A stretch of 64,000 nucleotides of DNA from Pseudomonas sp. Os17 (GCF_001547895.1 NZ_AP014627.1:1553501-1617500); one strand, 5' to 3'; positions 36,050-45,713 are shown, numbered from the stretch's first letter. The notes: a model not told the origin generated them from the sequence alone. Numbers and translations: made by a program.

Positions 36050-37615
36050 ATGACAGTGACTGGACAGATGCTGATCGGCCAACGCGCCAGCTTCGGCGCC
36101 AATGGGCGGATCCACGGGCTGGCCGCCGCCAGCGGCGAGGTGTTGCAACCGGCCTTTGGCGGTGCCGAACAGGCCGACCTGGAGCGCGCCTGCGCCCTGG
36201 CCCAGGCGGCATTCGAGCCCTATCGGCAGTTGCCGCTGGAGCAGCGGGCGGCATTTTTGGAGGGTATCGCCAGCCATATCCTTGAGCTGGGCGATGAGCT
36301 GATCGAGCGCTGCCAGCTGGAAACCGGCCTGCCCCGCGCCCGCCTGGAGGGCGAGCGCGGACGTACCGTCGGCCAGTTGCGCTTGTTTGCCGCCGTGGTG
36401 CGCCATGGCGGCTTCCTCGGGGTACGGATCGATCCGGCGCAACCTTCGCGCCAGCCCCTGCCCAGGGTCGACCTGCGCCTGCGGCAGATCGGCCTGGGGC
36501 CGGTGGCGGTGTTCGGCGCGTCGAACTTTCCCCTGGCCTTTTCCGTGGCCGGTGGCGATACCGCCTCGGCCCTGGCAGCGGGCTGCCCGGTGATCGTCAA
36601 GGCGCATTCGGCCCACCCCGGGACCTCGGAACTGGTGGCCCGGGCCATCGCTCGGGCGGCCCGGCAGCAGGGCATGCCCGAGGGCGTGTTTTCACTGCTG
36701 TTCGACAGTGGCCGCAGCATCGGCCAGGGGCTGGTGGCGGATCCGCGGATCAAGGCCGTGGGCTTCACCGGCTCGCGCAGCGGCGGGATGGCGCTGATGC
36801 AGATCGCCGCGGCGCGCCCCGAACCGATCCCGGTCTATGCGGAGATGAGTTCGATCAACCCGGTGCTGCTGTTGCCCCATGCCCTGGAGGAGCGCGCGGA
36901 GGCGATGGCCTCGGCGTTCGTTGCCTCGCTGACCCTGGGCGCCGGGCAGTTCTGCACCAACCCGGGGCTGATCCTTGCTGTCGATGGACCGGCGTTGCAG
37001 CGTTTTGAGCGAGCCGCCGCCGAGGCCCTGGGCCATGTGGCGGCGCAGACCATGCTCACGCCGGGCATCTACCGCAGCTATTGCCAAGGCGTGGCCATTC
37101 TCGCCGCGCATGCCCGGGTGCAGACCCTGACCCTGGGGCCGGAAGGGCAGGGCCCGCAGGCGCGCGGGGCGCTGTTCGCCACCTCGGCTACGGCCTTCAT
37201 GGCGTGCCGCGAATTGCGCGAGGAAGTCTTTGGACCGGCCTCGCTGATCGTTCGCTGCGAGGACGTCGCTGCGTTGCAGCAGGTCCTGCAGAGCCTGGAG
37301 GGCCAGTTGACCATCGCCGTTCACCTGAGCGACGGCGATCAGCCGCAAGTGCGGGCCTTGTTGCCGTTGCTGGAGAGCAAGGCCGGGCGCCTGCTGGCCA
37401 ACGGTTTCGGCACCGGCGTCGAAGTGGCTCACGCCATGGTCCACGGCGGGCCCTTCCCGGCCACGTCCGACAGCCGCAGCACCTCGGTGGGCAGCCTGGC
37501 GATCCAGCGCTTCCTGCGCCCGGTGGCCTACCAGGACCTGCCCGAGGCGTTGTTGCCGGCCGAGCTGCACAGCGCCAATCCGTGGCGGGTGCCGCAACTG
37601 CTCGACGGCCGGTGA
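36050..37615 (+). CDS. lhpG: 2-oxoglutarate semialdehyde dehydrogenase
   Basis: A 521-residue NADP-type aldehyde dehydrogenase that oxidises 2-oxoglutarate semialdehyde to 2-oxoglutarate, the final step of hydroxyproline use. [32 protein letters not shown] carries the Asn and Lys of the ALDH core. [10 protein letters not shown] has the general-base glutamate, and [10 protein letters not shown] has the nucleophilic cysteine. [11 protein letters not shown] is the usual start of this subgroup, so I chose ATG 36050. A GTG at 36014 overlaps the permease stop by 4 bases and is also in frame. Confidence 0.92.
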   Translation: MTVTGQMLIGQRASFGANGRIHGLAAASGEVLQPAFGGAEQADLERACALAQAAFEPYRQLPLEQRAAFLEGIASHILELGDELIERCQLETGLPRARLEGERGRTVGQLRLFAAVVRHGGFLGVRIDPAQPSRQPLPRVDLRLRQIGLGPVAVFGASNFPLAFSVAGGDTASALAAGCPVIVKAHSAHPGTSELVARAIARAARQQGMPEGVFSLLFDSGRSIGQGLVADPRIKAVGFTGSRSGGMALMQIAAARPEPIPVYAEMSSINPVLLLPHALEERAEAMASAFVASLTLGAGQFCTNPGLILAVDGPALQRFERAAAEALGHVAAQTMLTPGIYRSYCQGVAILAAHARVQTLTLGPEGQGPQARGALFATSATAFMACRELREEVFGPASLIVRCEDVAALQQVLQSLEGQLTIAVHLSDGDQPQVRALLPLLESKAGRLLANGFGTGVEVAHAMVHGGPFPATSDSRSTSVGSLAIQRFLRPVAYQDLPEALLPAELHSANPWRVPQLLDGR

Positions 37616-37742
37616 TCGGCTTGACCTGAGGCGAGGCTGCGCTCCACCGGGGAGTGTCGGCCCGCTTGCTCCTTCGTTCGCTTAATCCATCGGTAAAAAC
37701 TCTCCCACAGGAGCGTTCCCCACCTGCCATAGAGGTTGCAGC

Positions 37743-38756
37743 ATGTCTGAACACATCAGCCTGTCCCTGGATGACGTCCACGCCCTGGCGTATCGGGTTC
37801 TCAGCCATCACGGCCTGTCCGACGCCCATGCCCGGGTCATCGCCGAGGTCATTACCCAGGGTCAGCGTGACGAGTGCCATTCCCATGGGGTGTACCGCCT
37901 GCTGGGCTGCGTACGCTCGGTGCGCGAGGGCAAGATCGACCCGCGCGCCGAACCCAGTCTGCGGCACATCTCGCCGGCGGTGCTGGAGGTGGATGCCCAT
38001 TACGGCTACTCGTTGCTGGGCTTTCACACCGGCTTGCCGTTGCTGGTGGACAAGGCCCGCAGCCAGGGCATCGCGGCGATGGTGATCAAGCGCTGCTTCC
38101 ACTTTTCCGCGCTGTGGCCGGAGGTCGAGGCGATGGCCGCCAACGGCCTGGTGGGGCTGGCGATGAACCCCAGCCACAGCTGGGTGGCCCCGGCCGGCGG
38201 GCGCCACCCGGTGTTCGGCACCAACCCCCTGGCTTTTGCCTGGCCGCGGCCGGGGGGCAATCCCTTTGTCTTCGACTTCGCCACCAGCGCCATTGCTCGG
38301 GGCGATATCGAGCTGCATGCGCGCCAGGGCAAGCCGATTCCCGAGCACTGGGCCATCGACGCCGACGGCGAGCCCACCACCGATGCACGGGCCGCCTTGC
38401 AAGGGGCGATGCGCACCTTTGGCGGACACAAGGGCTCGGCCCTGGCGGCGATGATCGAACTGCTGGCCGGGGCGCTGATTGGCGACCTGACCAGTGCCGA
38501 ATCCATGGCCTTCGATGAGGGTGTCGGGGCCACGCCTTGCCATGGCGAACTGGTGCTGGCGTTCGATCCCCAGGTGTTTCTGGGGGAGGGCTATCAAGCC
38601 GGGCTGGAGCGGGCGGAAGGGTTGTTTGCGGCCATTGCCCAGCAGGGCGCGCGGTTGCCGTCGCAGCGGCGTTTTGAGGCCCGGGCCCGCAGCCTGGAGC
38701 GGGGGGTGCAGGTTCCTCGGGCGCTGTGGAACGATATCCAGGCCTTGCTGCCATGA
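37743..38756 (+). CDS. lhpD: Ldh-family ketimine reductase (pyrroline/piperideine-2-carboxylate reductase type)
   Basis: A 337-residue NAD(P)H-dependent reductase of the malate/L-lactate dehydrogenase family. HSHGVYRLLG is the family catalytic-histidine motif near residue 48. NPLAFAWPRPGG and FDFATSAIARGDIELHARQGKPIPE are typical of the DpkA/LhpD group. TFGGHKGSALAAMIELLAGAL is the late conserved helix. Such enzymes reduce pyrroline-2-carboxylate or related imines made by the dehydrogenase or from 3-hydroxyproline. It is the last gene of the rightward lhp operon, with 127 bases before it. Confidence 0.88.
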   Translation: MSEHISLSLDDVHALAYRVLSHHGLSDAHARVIAEVITQGQRDECHSHGVYRLLGCVRSVREGKIDPRAEPSLRHISPAVLEVDAHYGYSLLGFHTGLPLLVDKARSQGIAAMVIKRCFHFSALWPEVEAMAANGLVGLAMNPSHSWVAPAGGRHPVFGTNPLAFAWPRPGGNPFVFDFATSAIARGDIELHARQGKPIPEHWAIDADGEPTTDARAALQGAMRTFGGHKGSALAAMIELLAGALIGDLTSAESMAFDEGVGATPCHGELVLAFDPQVFLGEGYQAGLERAEGLFAAIAQQGARLPSQRRFEARARSLERGVQVPRALWNDIQALLP

Positions 38757-38809
38757 CGCTCTGGGGGGGCGATGGAGTGTCCATCGCCCCCCAGGTGCTG
38801 CGGCTCGGG

Positions 38810-40963
38810 TCAGAAGCGCAGGTTGGCCGCCAGTTCGGCGGAACGCCCCGGCGCGACGGTGGCAAACAGGCCAACGTGGGACGCGTCGTAGTAGGTCTTG
38901 TCGGCGAGGTTGAGCACGTTGAACTGCAGGTCCAGGTTCTTGTTCACGCGGTAAGCGGTCATGGCGTCGTAGCGCCAGTAGGCGTCCAGGCTGTGGGTGT
39001 TCTCATCGTTGGTGTAGCGCTTGCCCACGTAGTTGGCGCCGGCGCCGACCTTCCAGCGCTCGGTGAGTTGGTAGGTGCTCCAGACCGAGCCACTGTTGGG
39101 GGCGATGAATTTCAGCTGATTGCCGTTATGGACGGACTCGGCGTCGGCGGCGTATTTCACCGCCCTGGCATCCAGGCGGGTGTAGCCGGCCACCACTTCC
39201 CAGCGCTCGGTCAGGTGACCGGTGGCTTCCACTTCAAAGCCTTTGACTTCGACATTGCCGTCCAGGGTCGCGATGCCGGTCAGCGGATCGTAGGTGCGGG
39301 CGTTGTCTTTCTCGGTCTTGAACAGGGCGGCGGTCAGCGCCAGGCGTTCGTTGAGCAGGTCCCACTTGGTGCCCAGTTCGAGGCTGCGGCTCTTTTCCGG
39401 AGCCAGGTTGCTCAAGCGGCCGCCCGCCGGACCATCGGCCCTGCCTGATTGCCCGGCGGTTTCGCCCGAGGGGTTGAAGGACGTGCCGTAGGCCAGGTAG
39501 ATGCTGCCGTAGGGCACGGGCTTGAAGACGATGCCGCTCTGGTAGCTCCACAGGTTGCTGCGGTTGCTTTGGGCCGGGTCGCGGACGTGATAGGCGTCGT
39601 AGCGCAGGCCCAGGTTCAGGTCCCATTGCTCGTGCAGGGCGAGGGTGTCCATCACATAGACAGCGCGGTTGTTGTGTCGGGTGACAGTGTGCTGGCCATC
39701 GTCGCGCAGCACCGGGGTGAACGGATCCTTGGGATTGGGATGATGCAGGTCGCCGAGGTTGAGGCTCCTGGAGCTGGCGTAGCGGTTCTTGACATCGATG
39801 CGTTCACGGGAGAATTCCAGGCCGGCGCTGTAGCGGTGGCCGATGGCGCCGGTGTCGAACGTGCCGTAGATGTCGGTCTGGTTGATCAGCGAACTGTTGA
39901 CCACATTGCGCCCGCGCGCCGAGCGTTGCACCCGGTTGGCCAGCTCCTGGGGCGCCAGGGCGATCGGCCGGCTCATGACGTAGTCCTGCATGCTGCGGCC
40001 CTGGCGGGTGGTGTTGCGCAGGGTCAGGTGGTCATTGATGTCGTGTTCCAGCTGCAGGGTGGCGAGGTCCGCCGAGGTATTGCGGAAGTCGCGCTGGGTG
40101 AAACCATAGAAGTTGTCACGGTCGACCTTGATCGGCTTGCCGGTGATTTCCGACACCGGGTGACCCTGATCGGGCAGGTCATCGCTCTGCAGGTGGTAGT
40201 AGCTCAAGGTGGCGCGGGTGTCGGTGTTCAGGCCGAAGCTCAGGCTCGGTGCCACGCCCCAGCGCGACACTTGCACATGATCGCGCCCGGGGGTATCGGC
40301 CTCATGCTTCATGGCGTTCAGGCGCAGCGCCAGGTTCTGTTCGGGCAGGTACTGGTTGAGATCGACGGTGCTGCGGCGCAATTGATCGGTGCCCAGGGTC
40401 AGGCTGCCGGTGGCGAAGGTTTCCGCCTGCGGCACCTTGCTGATCAGGTTCAGGGTGCCGCCGGTGGAGCCACGCCCCGAGTAGGCCGAGCCCGGGCCTT
40501 TGACGATTTCGATCTGCTCGTAGTTGAACACTTCGTGGTTCATGCGCCCGACGTCGCGAATGCCGTCGATCATGATATCGGTGCTGGCTTCGAAGCCGCG
40601 GATGAACGGACGGTCGCCCAGCGGTGTGCCACCTTCACCTGCACCAAAGGTGATGCCCGGTGTGTTGCGCAGGGCGTCGGTCAGGCTGGATACGGCGCGC
40701 TCTTGCATCAGGGTGTCGGTAATGATGGTCACCGACTTCGGGGTTTCGCGCAGCGGGGCGGTGAACTTCACCGAGTCCGAGGCTTCACGTTTGTAACCGG
40801 GTGGGTGAATACCTTGTACCGCCGTGGGCGCGAGGGTCACCGGAGCCGTCTGCGGGGGCTCGGTGTTGTCGGCGTCGGCGGCCAGGCTGGCTTCGCCAAT
40901 TGCCATCAAACCAAGGGATGTGGACCACAACTTCCATGAATGTGGGCGGGCAGGACTGGACAT
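38810..40963 (-). CDS. TonB-dependent siderophore receptor
   Basis: A 717-residue outer-membrane receptor of the FhuA/FpvA/FoxA class. The signal peptide ends near ASLAADAD, and APTAVQGI lies in the TonB-box region. The plug (about 60-180) has TITDTLMQERAVSSLTDALRNTPGITFGAGEGGTPLGDRPFIRGFEA and IEIVKGPGSAYSGRGSTGGTLNLISK. The last residue is Phe (ELAANLRF). It has no N-terminal STN signalling domain, and no sigma/anti-sigma pair or siderophore genes are near, so it may take up foreign siderophores. GGAGG precedes the ATG. A Fur-like AT-rich site lies just upstream. Confidence 0.92.
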   Translation of the reverse strand: MSSPARPHSWKLWSTSLGLMAIGEASLAADADNTEPPQTAPVTLAPTAVQGIHPPGYKREASDSVKFTAPLRETPKSVTIITDTLMQERAVSSLTDALRNTPGITFGAGEGGTPLGDRPFIRGFEASTDIMIDGIRDVGRMNHEVFNYEQIEIVKGPGSAYSGRGSTGGTLNLISKVPQAETFATGSLTLGTDQLRRSTVDLNQYLPEQNLALRLNAMKHEADTPGRDHVQVSRWGVAPSLSFGLNTDTRATLSYYHLQSDDLPDQGHPVSEITGKPIKVDRDNFYGFTQRDFRNTSADLATLQLEHDINDHLTLRNTTRQGRSMQDYVMSRPIALAPQELANRVQRSARGRNVVNSSLINQTDIYGTFDTGAIGHRYSAGLEFSRERIDVKNRYASSRSLNLGDLHHPNPKDPFTPVLRDDGQHTVTRHNNRAVYVMDTLALHEQWDLNLGLRYDAYHVRDPAQSNRSNLWSYQSGIVFKPVPYGSIYLAYGTSFNPSGETAGQSGRADGPAGGRLSNLAPEKSRSLELGTKWDLLNERLALTAALFKTEKDNARTYDPLTGIATLDGNVEVKGFEVEATGHLTERWEVVAGYTRLDARAVKYAADAESVHNGNQLKFIAPNSGSVWSTYQLTERWKVGAGANYVGKRYTNDENTHSLDAYWRYDAMTAYRVNKNLDLQFNVLNLADKTYYDASHVGLFATVAPGRSAELAANLRF

Positions 40964-40984
40964 TGAGAAAAGACCTCCATTTAT

Positions 40985-41020
40985 TTGGAAGCGATTCTCA
41001 TGTGCGAATTTTTATCATTC
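40985..41020 (-). promoter_or_regulatory. Possible Fur-binding region of the siderophore receptor
   Basis: Around 40985-41020 the minus strand reads GAATGATAAAAATTCG, then CACATGAGAATCGC. GATAA and GAGAATC partly match the Fur consensus, and the position (20-60 bases before the receptor start) is right. Several positions differ from the 19-base consensus, so the match is only moderate. Confidence 0.4.
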
Positions 41021-41130
41021 AATCAGACTTATCTGAACAATCGGATCGAAACGTGTATGCAGCGTTGGCTCTTCTGTTTTTTCGTCCGATGCGATTTCAT
41101 GGACGGCCCTTTCTTCTTGGACACTCACGG

Positions 41131-41667
41131 ATGAACCTGCACCTTGAAACCCCCAGGCTGTTGCTGCGACCACGGACCCTCGAGCATTTCCAGGCCTGCC
41201 TGTGCATGGACCAGGATCCGGAAGTCACGCGCTTCATTCCGGGCACCTGGGACGGCGGTCAATGGCACCAGGATTTCCTGCGCTCGCGCATGACCCAGGA
41301 CTTTGGCCCGCGCTGCGGTTATTGGGCGATCTTCGCCAAGCAGGCGCCGGATGAATTGCTGGGCTGGGTGTCCTTCATTCCCTTCGACGCAGTCGGGCCG
41401 GAGCTGGAAATGGGCTGGCGCCTGGTGCGGCGGGCCTGGGGGCAAGGCTATGCCAGCGAGGCCGCACGCCGGATTGTCGCCCATGCGTTTGCCGACCCGG
41501 CCGTGGAACGGATAGTCGTCGATGCCCATGTCGATAACGAGGCGTCATTGGCGGTGGCGCGCAAGATCGGCTTTCGCTTCACCCACGATGCGGATTTTGA
41601 AGGCTTGCCTTGCCGCTTCTTTGCGATGAGCCGTGAGGATTTCCGGCAGCAAACGGCGGCCGGCTGA
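41131..41667 (+). CDS. RimJ/RimL-type GNAT acetyltransferase
   Basis: A 178-residue acetyltransferase. It begins with LETPRLLLRPRTLEHF, the classic RimJ/L first strand, and has LEMGWRLVRRAWGQGYASEAARRIVAHAF (acetyl-CoA loop R-x-x-W-G-Q-G-Y-A). VDNEASLAVARKIGFRFTHDADF follows. ATG 41131 is chosen because homology begins there. The family acetylates protein N-termini or small amines; the target is unknown. It is divergent from the siderophore receptor. Confidence 0.88.
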   Translation: MNLHLETPRLLLRPRTLEHFQACLCMDQDPEVTRFIPGTWDGGQWHQDFLRSRMTQDFGPRCGYWAIFAKQAPDELLGWVSFIPFDAVGPELEMGWRLVRRAWGQGYASEAARRIVAHAFADPAVERIVVDAHVDNEASLAVARKIGFRFTHDADFEGLPCRFFAMSREDFRQQTAAG

Positions 41668-41713
41668 GGCGGGGATGTCAGTGCGGGGCGCCGTGGTTCG
41701 GCGCCCCCATGCT

Positions 41714-42088
41714 TCAGAGGTGACGGCTGACCCACCACAGCACCAGGAAGGCGATCGCGGCGGCCAGGGCCGCAAGCTGGAACAGATTGATCAGGCACTT
41801 CAGGCCCAGGGGGAATTTCCGGTAGTCCTTCACGTTCAGGCCGCCGTTGCGCAGGAACAGGTGGGGCATGGCGAACATGGCGCCGATGCACAGCAGCATG
41901 AAGAAGCGGCTCAGGGGATCCTTGCCCAGGAGCGGCATGCGGATGGCGATGACCCGGCAGCGAGCCAGGTGCTTGACCATGTCATCGAGCCTGAAATAGC
42001 CCAGGTACACCTGGATCACCAGGGACACCAGCCCGGACATGACCACCAGGACCCAACCCGCAGTGTAAATATCTTTGGCGTTACACAT
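41714..42088 (-). CDS. Small inner-membrane protein, unknown function
   Basis: A 124-residue protein with three hydrophobic segments: about residues 10-30 (AGWVLVVMSGLVSLVIQVYLG), 61-77 (FFMLLCIGAMFAMPHLF) and 97-120 (LINLFQLAALAAAIAFLVLWW). The loop between the first two is basic (RCRVIAIRMPLLGKDPLSR), which suits a cytoplasmic side. No family is recognised. The 219 bases upstream hold no gene that I can support. Confidence 0.65.
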   Translation of the reverse strand: MCNAKDIYTAGWVLVVMSGLVSLVIQVYLGYFRLDDMVKHLARCRVIAIRMPLLGKDPLSRFFMLLCIGAMFAMPHLFLRNGGLNVKDYRKFPLGLKCLINLFQLAALAAAIAFLVLWWVSRHL

Positions 42089-42307
42089 ATCTCTTCAGTG
42101 ACCTCCTCAAGCTTCACGACCAGGCGTTCAGCGTATTGCTCCTCCAGTGAGCCCCGACACGCAGGGCAGCCGGCCACCATACCACCCCGGGAGGCGGGGC
42201 GGGCCGCAGCCGGGCTGTAGCGACCATAGGCGCGGGCTTGCCCGGCCAACATGAGACAAGTACCAAAGGTGCGGACGAGGGCCCTGGAGTGCCCGCCAAG
42301 GGTTGTC

Positions 42308-42595
42308 CTAGAGCTTGGCGCAACGCTCGACGTCGGCCTGGGTGGTGACCTGGGTGTCGATGCCCAGGCGGTATTTGCAGTAGTCGATGATCATCTGCCG
42401 TTGTTCGTCGCTGAGTTTTTCCACGCGCCGGTAATCGCCGTCATTGGCGTGGATGTTGAAAAACTCCAGGCGCAGGGTCGGGGCTTGCTTGAGAAACCAG
42501 CGGGTGTGGGTTTCGGCCTCTTCCAGCTCGGTGTAGTAACCGACATTGAGCATCAGCAACAGGATGAGGGAGAGCAGGAACAGCAGTTTTTTCAA
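42308..42595 (-). CDS. Small secreted or membrane-anchored protein, unknown
   Basis: A 95-residue protein with an N-terminal hydrophobic segment (KKLLFLLSLILLLMLNVGYY) that is either a signal peptide or an anchor. The remainder is charged, ending with DEQRQMIIDYCKYRLGIDTQVTTQADVERCAKL, whose two cysteines might pair outside the cytoplasm. No family is recognised. AAGGAG lies ahead of the ATG on the minus strand, supporting translation. Confidence 0.65.
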   Translation of the reverse strand: MKKLLFLLSLILLLMLNVGYYTELEEAETHTRWFLKQAPTLRLEFFNIHANDGDYRRVEKLSDEQRQMIIDYCKYRLGIDTQVTTQADVERCAKL

Positions 42596-42739
42596 GGTAC
42601 GGCTCCTTCCGTGAGCGAGGGGCGCCCAGGGCGCGGGCGGCGCATGCTTGAGTTTTTTGCGCCGCTTGGCAAGGGTTTCGGGTCGCTGGGGGGCTCAGGC
42701 GTCCTGGGCCGGGTTGCACCGGGTTCAGCAAACAGACAG

Positions 42740-42906
42740 TGGCCAACTGTTAAAAAGTGCAACACGCCAAGCAGGAGCGGGGCGGTAACAGGGGGCAAAT
42801 GGCTTCCAGCGGATGCACGGCAGATCGCCAAGCGTCTGTCGCGGCCAATGGCCCGATGCATCGGCTGGCAAGCTGCGAGGGCGATCTTCGGATCGCTCTT
42901 TTTTTT
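42740..42906 (+). ncRNA. Candidate small RNA with intrinsic terminator
   Basis: The 340-base gap 42596-42935 has genes only on the minus strand at both sides. Its + strand nevertheless ends in a strong terminator (42877-42906). About 130-165 bases ahead of it no + strand gene is present. The candidate transcript could begin near the TGTTAAAAAG sequence at about 42749, which resembles an extended -10, but there is no good -35. It contains several GC-rich self-complementary stretches, such as GATGCATC. The 5' end is a guess. Confidence 0.35.
42877..42906 (+). terminator. UUCG-loop rho-independent terminator on the + strand
   Basis: GCGATC-TTCG-GATCGC with one G.T pair extending the stem, followed by CTC and eight T residues. 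The minus strand has no T-run, so the direction is clear. No annotated + strand gene lies upstream within 1.2 kb. Confidence 0.8.
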
Positions 42907-42935
42907 CGTGTTTATCCGGCTGCCTGGTCGAGGCT

Positions 42936-44132
42936 TCAGACCAGCCCCAGGGCATTTGGCCGCGAGTTGGGGAACACTTCCTGCACCTGGGCGCCCGTCA
43001 GCCCCCAGGTCGTGGCCAGCAAGCCCCCGAGCAGATCGCGGTAGTTGTTGAGCACCGGGTAGTCGCGGTCCTGCAGCAGGCCCCGAGCATTCACCGCCAC
43101 TTGCTCCCCGGCCAGGCGCCCACCGCGTACAGCGCCGCCGAGCACCCAGTACACCGTGCCATGGCCGTGATCGGTGCCCTTGGCGCCATTCTCGCGAAAG
43201 GTTCGGCCGAATTCGGATACCACGATCACCAGGCTGTTCTTCCAGTGCTCGCCCATGGCCTCGGCATAGGCCGCCAGCCCTTGCCCGAGGTTGGCCAGGT
43301 TGTTGGCCAGCGGGCCCTGGGTACTGCCCTGGTTGACGTGGGTATCCCAGCCGCCGACATCGACGAAACCCAGGCGATATTGCTCGCGCATCAGGCTGGC
43401 CATACGCCGGGTCTGGGTGGCGAAGCTCTGCGCATTGGCGGCCCCGCGATTGGCCGCGAGCATCTCTTGCTGCAGCTCCTGCGAGACTTTCTGGCGCAAG
43501 GCCAGGCCGTCGCTGGCCGCCGCGGCGTAGGGCGTGTGCTGGTACATGGACGACAGAATGTTTGCCTGGCGCGCATCGAAGGGCGCCTTGCCGGCACTGC
43601 GCAGGGACAGGTTGGGAATGTCCCGGCCACCCTGGAAGCTCAGGGGCAGGGCATCGGTGAAAGCCATCGGCGCGCTGTCGGGCACTTGCCGGACCAGGCG
43701 CGCGAGAAAGCCCGAGTCGTAGCGCCGGCGTGGCTGGCTCGGCTGTCCGGCCTCGATGCTGTCCTGGGTTGCGAAGTGGCTGCGGGACAGGTCGTCGGTG
43801 CCGGCGAAGGGCACGAAGGCCATTTCCTTGCGCTGCCACAGCGGGTACAGCGAGTCCCGCAGCACCGGGTTCAGGCCCCAGTGGCTGTCCAGGGCGATGG
43901 CGCTTTGCGGGTTGTGCGCATCGGGGCGGGCGATTGCCAGGCTTGGGCGCGACTCGTAGTAGAAGTCGCTGCTGTAGGGCACCAGCAGGTTGTTGCAGTC
44001 GTAACCGCCGCGCAGGAACACCAGCAGGGTTCGCGGCGCGGCGGCCGGTGCGGCGAACAGCCGGGCGGAAAACGACAGGCCGGGCAGGGCGGCTGCGGCG
44101 GCCGCGGCAATCAGCAGTTGGCGACGATTCAT
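42936..44132 (-). CDS. DUF1501 protein, Tat-exported
   Basis: A 398-residue protein of the DUF1501 family, which has an alkaline-phosphatase/sulfatase-like fold. The N-terminus MNRRQLLIAAAAAAALPG is a twin-arginine signal. Family motifs are TLLVFLRGGYDCNNLLVPY, VGGWDTHVNQG, VIVVSEFGRTFRENGAKGTDHGHG and LGGAVRGG. The D/H-rich positions could bind metal. It follows a DUF1800 gene by 42 bases; the two families nearly always occur together and are exported, but their activity is unknown. Confidence 0.9.
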   Translation of the reverse strand: MNRRQLLIAAAAAAALPGLSFSARLFAAPAAAPRTLLVFLRGGYDCNNLLVPYSSDFYYESRPSLAIARPDAHNPQSAIALDSHWGLNPVLRDSLYPLWQRKEMAFVPFAGTDDLSRSHFATQDSIEAGQPSQPRRRYDSGFLARLVRQVPDSAPMAFTDALPLSFQGGRDIPNLSLRSAGKAPFDARQANILSSMYQHTPYAAAASDGLALRQKVSQELQQEMLAANRGAANAQSFATQTRRMASLMREQYRLGFVDVGGWDTHVNQGSTQGPLANNLANLGQGLAAYAEAMGEHWKNSLVIVVSEFGRTFRENGAKGTDHGHGTVYWVLGGAVRGGRLAGEQVAVNARGLLQDRDYPVLNNYRDLLGGLLATTWGLTGAQVQEVFPNSRPNALGLV

Positions 44133-44174
44133 GGCGGTTCCCGGTCAGGTGGCGCGCAGCCCTTTGGCGCGTGC

Positions 44175-45713
44175 TCAGCGGTTGTTGAAGTCCGGCGAGG
44201 ACAACAGGAAGGTGTTCCATTCCTGGGGCGAGACGGCCTGCTCCAGGGCGTTGCGGGTGGCGCCGGAGAGGTGAGGCGCGATCGCCTGGTAATACATCGG
44301 GGTGGTGATCATCGGAAAACCCGGCCCCGGAACCGTGCTGCCCTCGGCGGTGAACAGCCGGTTGTTGCCCGAACCTATGGCCCGGGCGATTTCAAAGCGT
44401 TTGGCCATCTGCCCGGAGCTTGACCAGCCACTGGCCACCAGCGGCCAGCCGTCGGGGGTAATCCGGCCGAACACCGGCTGGCCCATCTGGTTCAGCCAGT
44501 TGAGCAGGGGCCGCGGGTTGGCCACAGGCTTGCCGTCATAGGTCAGGCGCAGCGCCGACACCACGAACTGCTGTGGGTCCTTGAATTTCTTGCCGGTCGA
44601 TTGCAGCAACTCCGGCGACTGCATCAGCGTGCGCATGACCTGGGCGATGTCGCCGTCGCTGTCGCGGAAGGTCTTGGCCATGCGGGTCACCAGGGCCGCC
44701 GGCGGTTCGTCGGCGACGAAGTACTGGGCCAGCTTGCGCGAGATGAACTGGGCGCAGGCCGGTTGCCGGGTGATGAGGTCGATGGCCTGGGTGATCTCGT
44801 CGTAGCCGCTGCCCTTGATGGTGTGGCCGAGCAGGCGCTTGTCGCTGAAGTCATGGCGCCTGGGGTTGAACTGGAACAATCCCTGTTGCACCACCAGCGG
44901 CTGCAAGGACCGGGGCCAATGTTGTTCGCGACCGTCTCGGGGCGCCAATCCGGCTCCGGTCAGGATCAGTGCCAGTTGCTGCACGTCCTCCTGGCTGTAG
45001 CCGGCCGCCACGCCCAGGCTGTGCAGCTCCAGCAGCTCACGGGCGTAGTTTTCGTTGACCCGGCCCTTGGCGTTCTGGCTGTTGTCGAGGTATTCGAGCA
45101 TCGCCGGGCTTTGCAGGGTGGCCAGCAGCAGGTCCTTGAACCGGCCCAGGGCATGGGGGCGAATCGCCTCGTTCACGTAGTCGGCGCTCAGCAGTCGCAC
45201 CTGGCCCTTGCCCTGGAACAGGCTGAAGTGATTGAGCCAGAACAGCACCAGTTGTTCCTTGAGTTGGTTGGGGCCATAGATGGCTTGCAGCAGCACTGCG
45301 GACTGGGTCTGCTCGGCGAGCTGGTTGGCCCGCTGGCGAAGGTCTTGCCTGGCCTGGTTGCGGGCATCGCCGTCGGGCATGGCCTTGAGCTGTTCCTGGC
45401 GCCGCTTGAACTCCTGCAGCAAGGCCGGGGTCGAGTCGTTCAGGGCCGGGTAGCTGCGCAGCAGGGCGTCGATTGCCGCTGGCAACGGCTCGCGCAGGCG
45501 ATCCTGCAGTTGCGCCTCGAGCAATCCGTCGCGGCCCAGGTGGCGCAGGCGCTGGAGTTGCGCGGTGTCCAGATCGAAGCCGTCGCGCCTGAGCCAGGCA
45601 ATGTCGGCGGCGCTGGGGGGCTGGGGCTCGGCGGCCTGGGCAAGGAGCGGCAGGAACACGGCCAGCGCGCTCCACAGGTACAGGCAACGATGCAGCGTAT
45701 GAGGCCTTGGCAT
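44175..45713 (-). CDS. DUF1800 protein, secreted
   Basis: A 512-residue DUF1800 protein with a Sec signal peptide ending near AQAAE (residue 28). Its motifs are YGPNQLKEQLVLFWLNHFS, then NYARELLELHSLGV and YSQEDVQQLALILTGAG, all typical of the family. It is mostly helical. I begin at ATG 45713, directly before the signal peptide. It is the first gene of a pair with DUF1501 downstream. The 296-base gap to 46010 contains no gene I can support. Confidence 0.9.
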   Translation of the reverse strand: MPRPHTLHRCLYLWSALAVFLPLLAQAAEPQPPSAADIAWLRRDGFDLDTAQLQRLRHLGRDGLLEAQLQDRLREPLPAAIDALLRSYPALNDSTPALLQEFKRRQEQLKAMPDGDARNQARQDLRQRANQLAEQTQSAVLLQAIYGPNQLKEQLVLFWLNHFSLFQGKGQVRLLSADYVNEAIRPHALGRFKDLLLATLQSPAMLEYLDNSQNAKGRVNENYARELLELHSLGVAAGYSQEDVQQLALILTGAGLAPRDGREQHWPRSLQPLVVQQGLFQFNPRRHDFSDKRLLGHTIKGSGYDEITQAIDLITRQPACAQFISRKLAQYFVADEPPAALVTRMAKTFRDSDGDIAQVMRTLMQSPELLQSTGKKFKDPQQFVVSALRLTYDGKPVANPRPLLNWLNQMGQPVFGRITPDGWPLVASGWSSSGQMAKRFEIARAIGSGNNRLFTAEGSTVPGPGFPMITTPMYYQAIAPHLSGATRNALEQAVSPQEWNTFLLSSPDFNNR

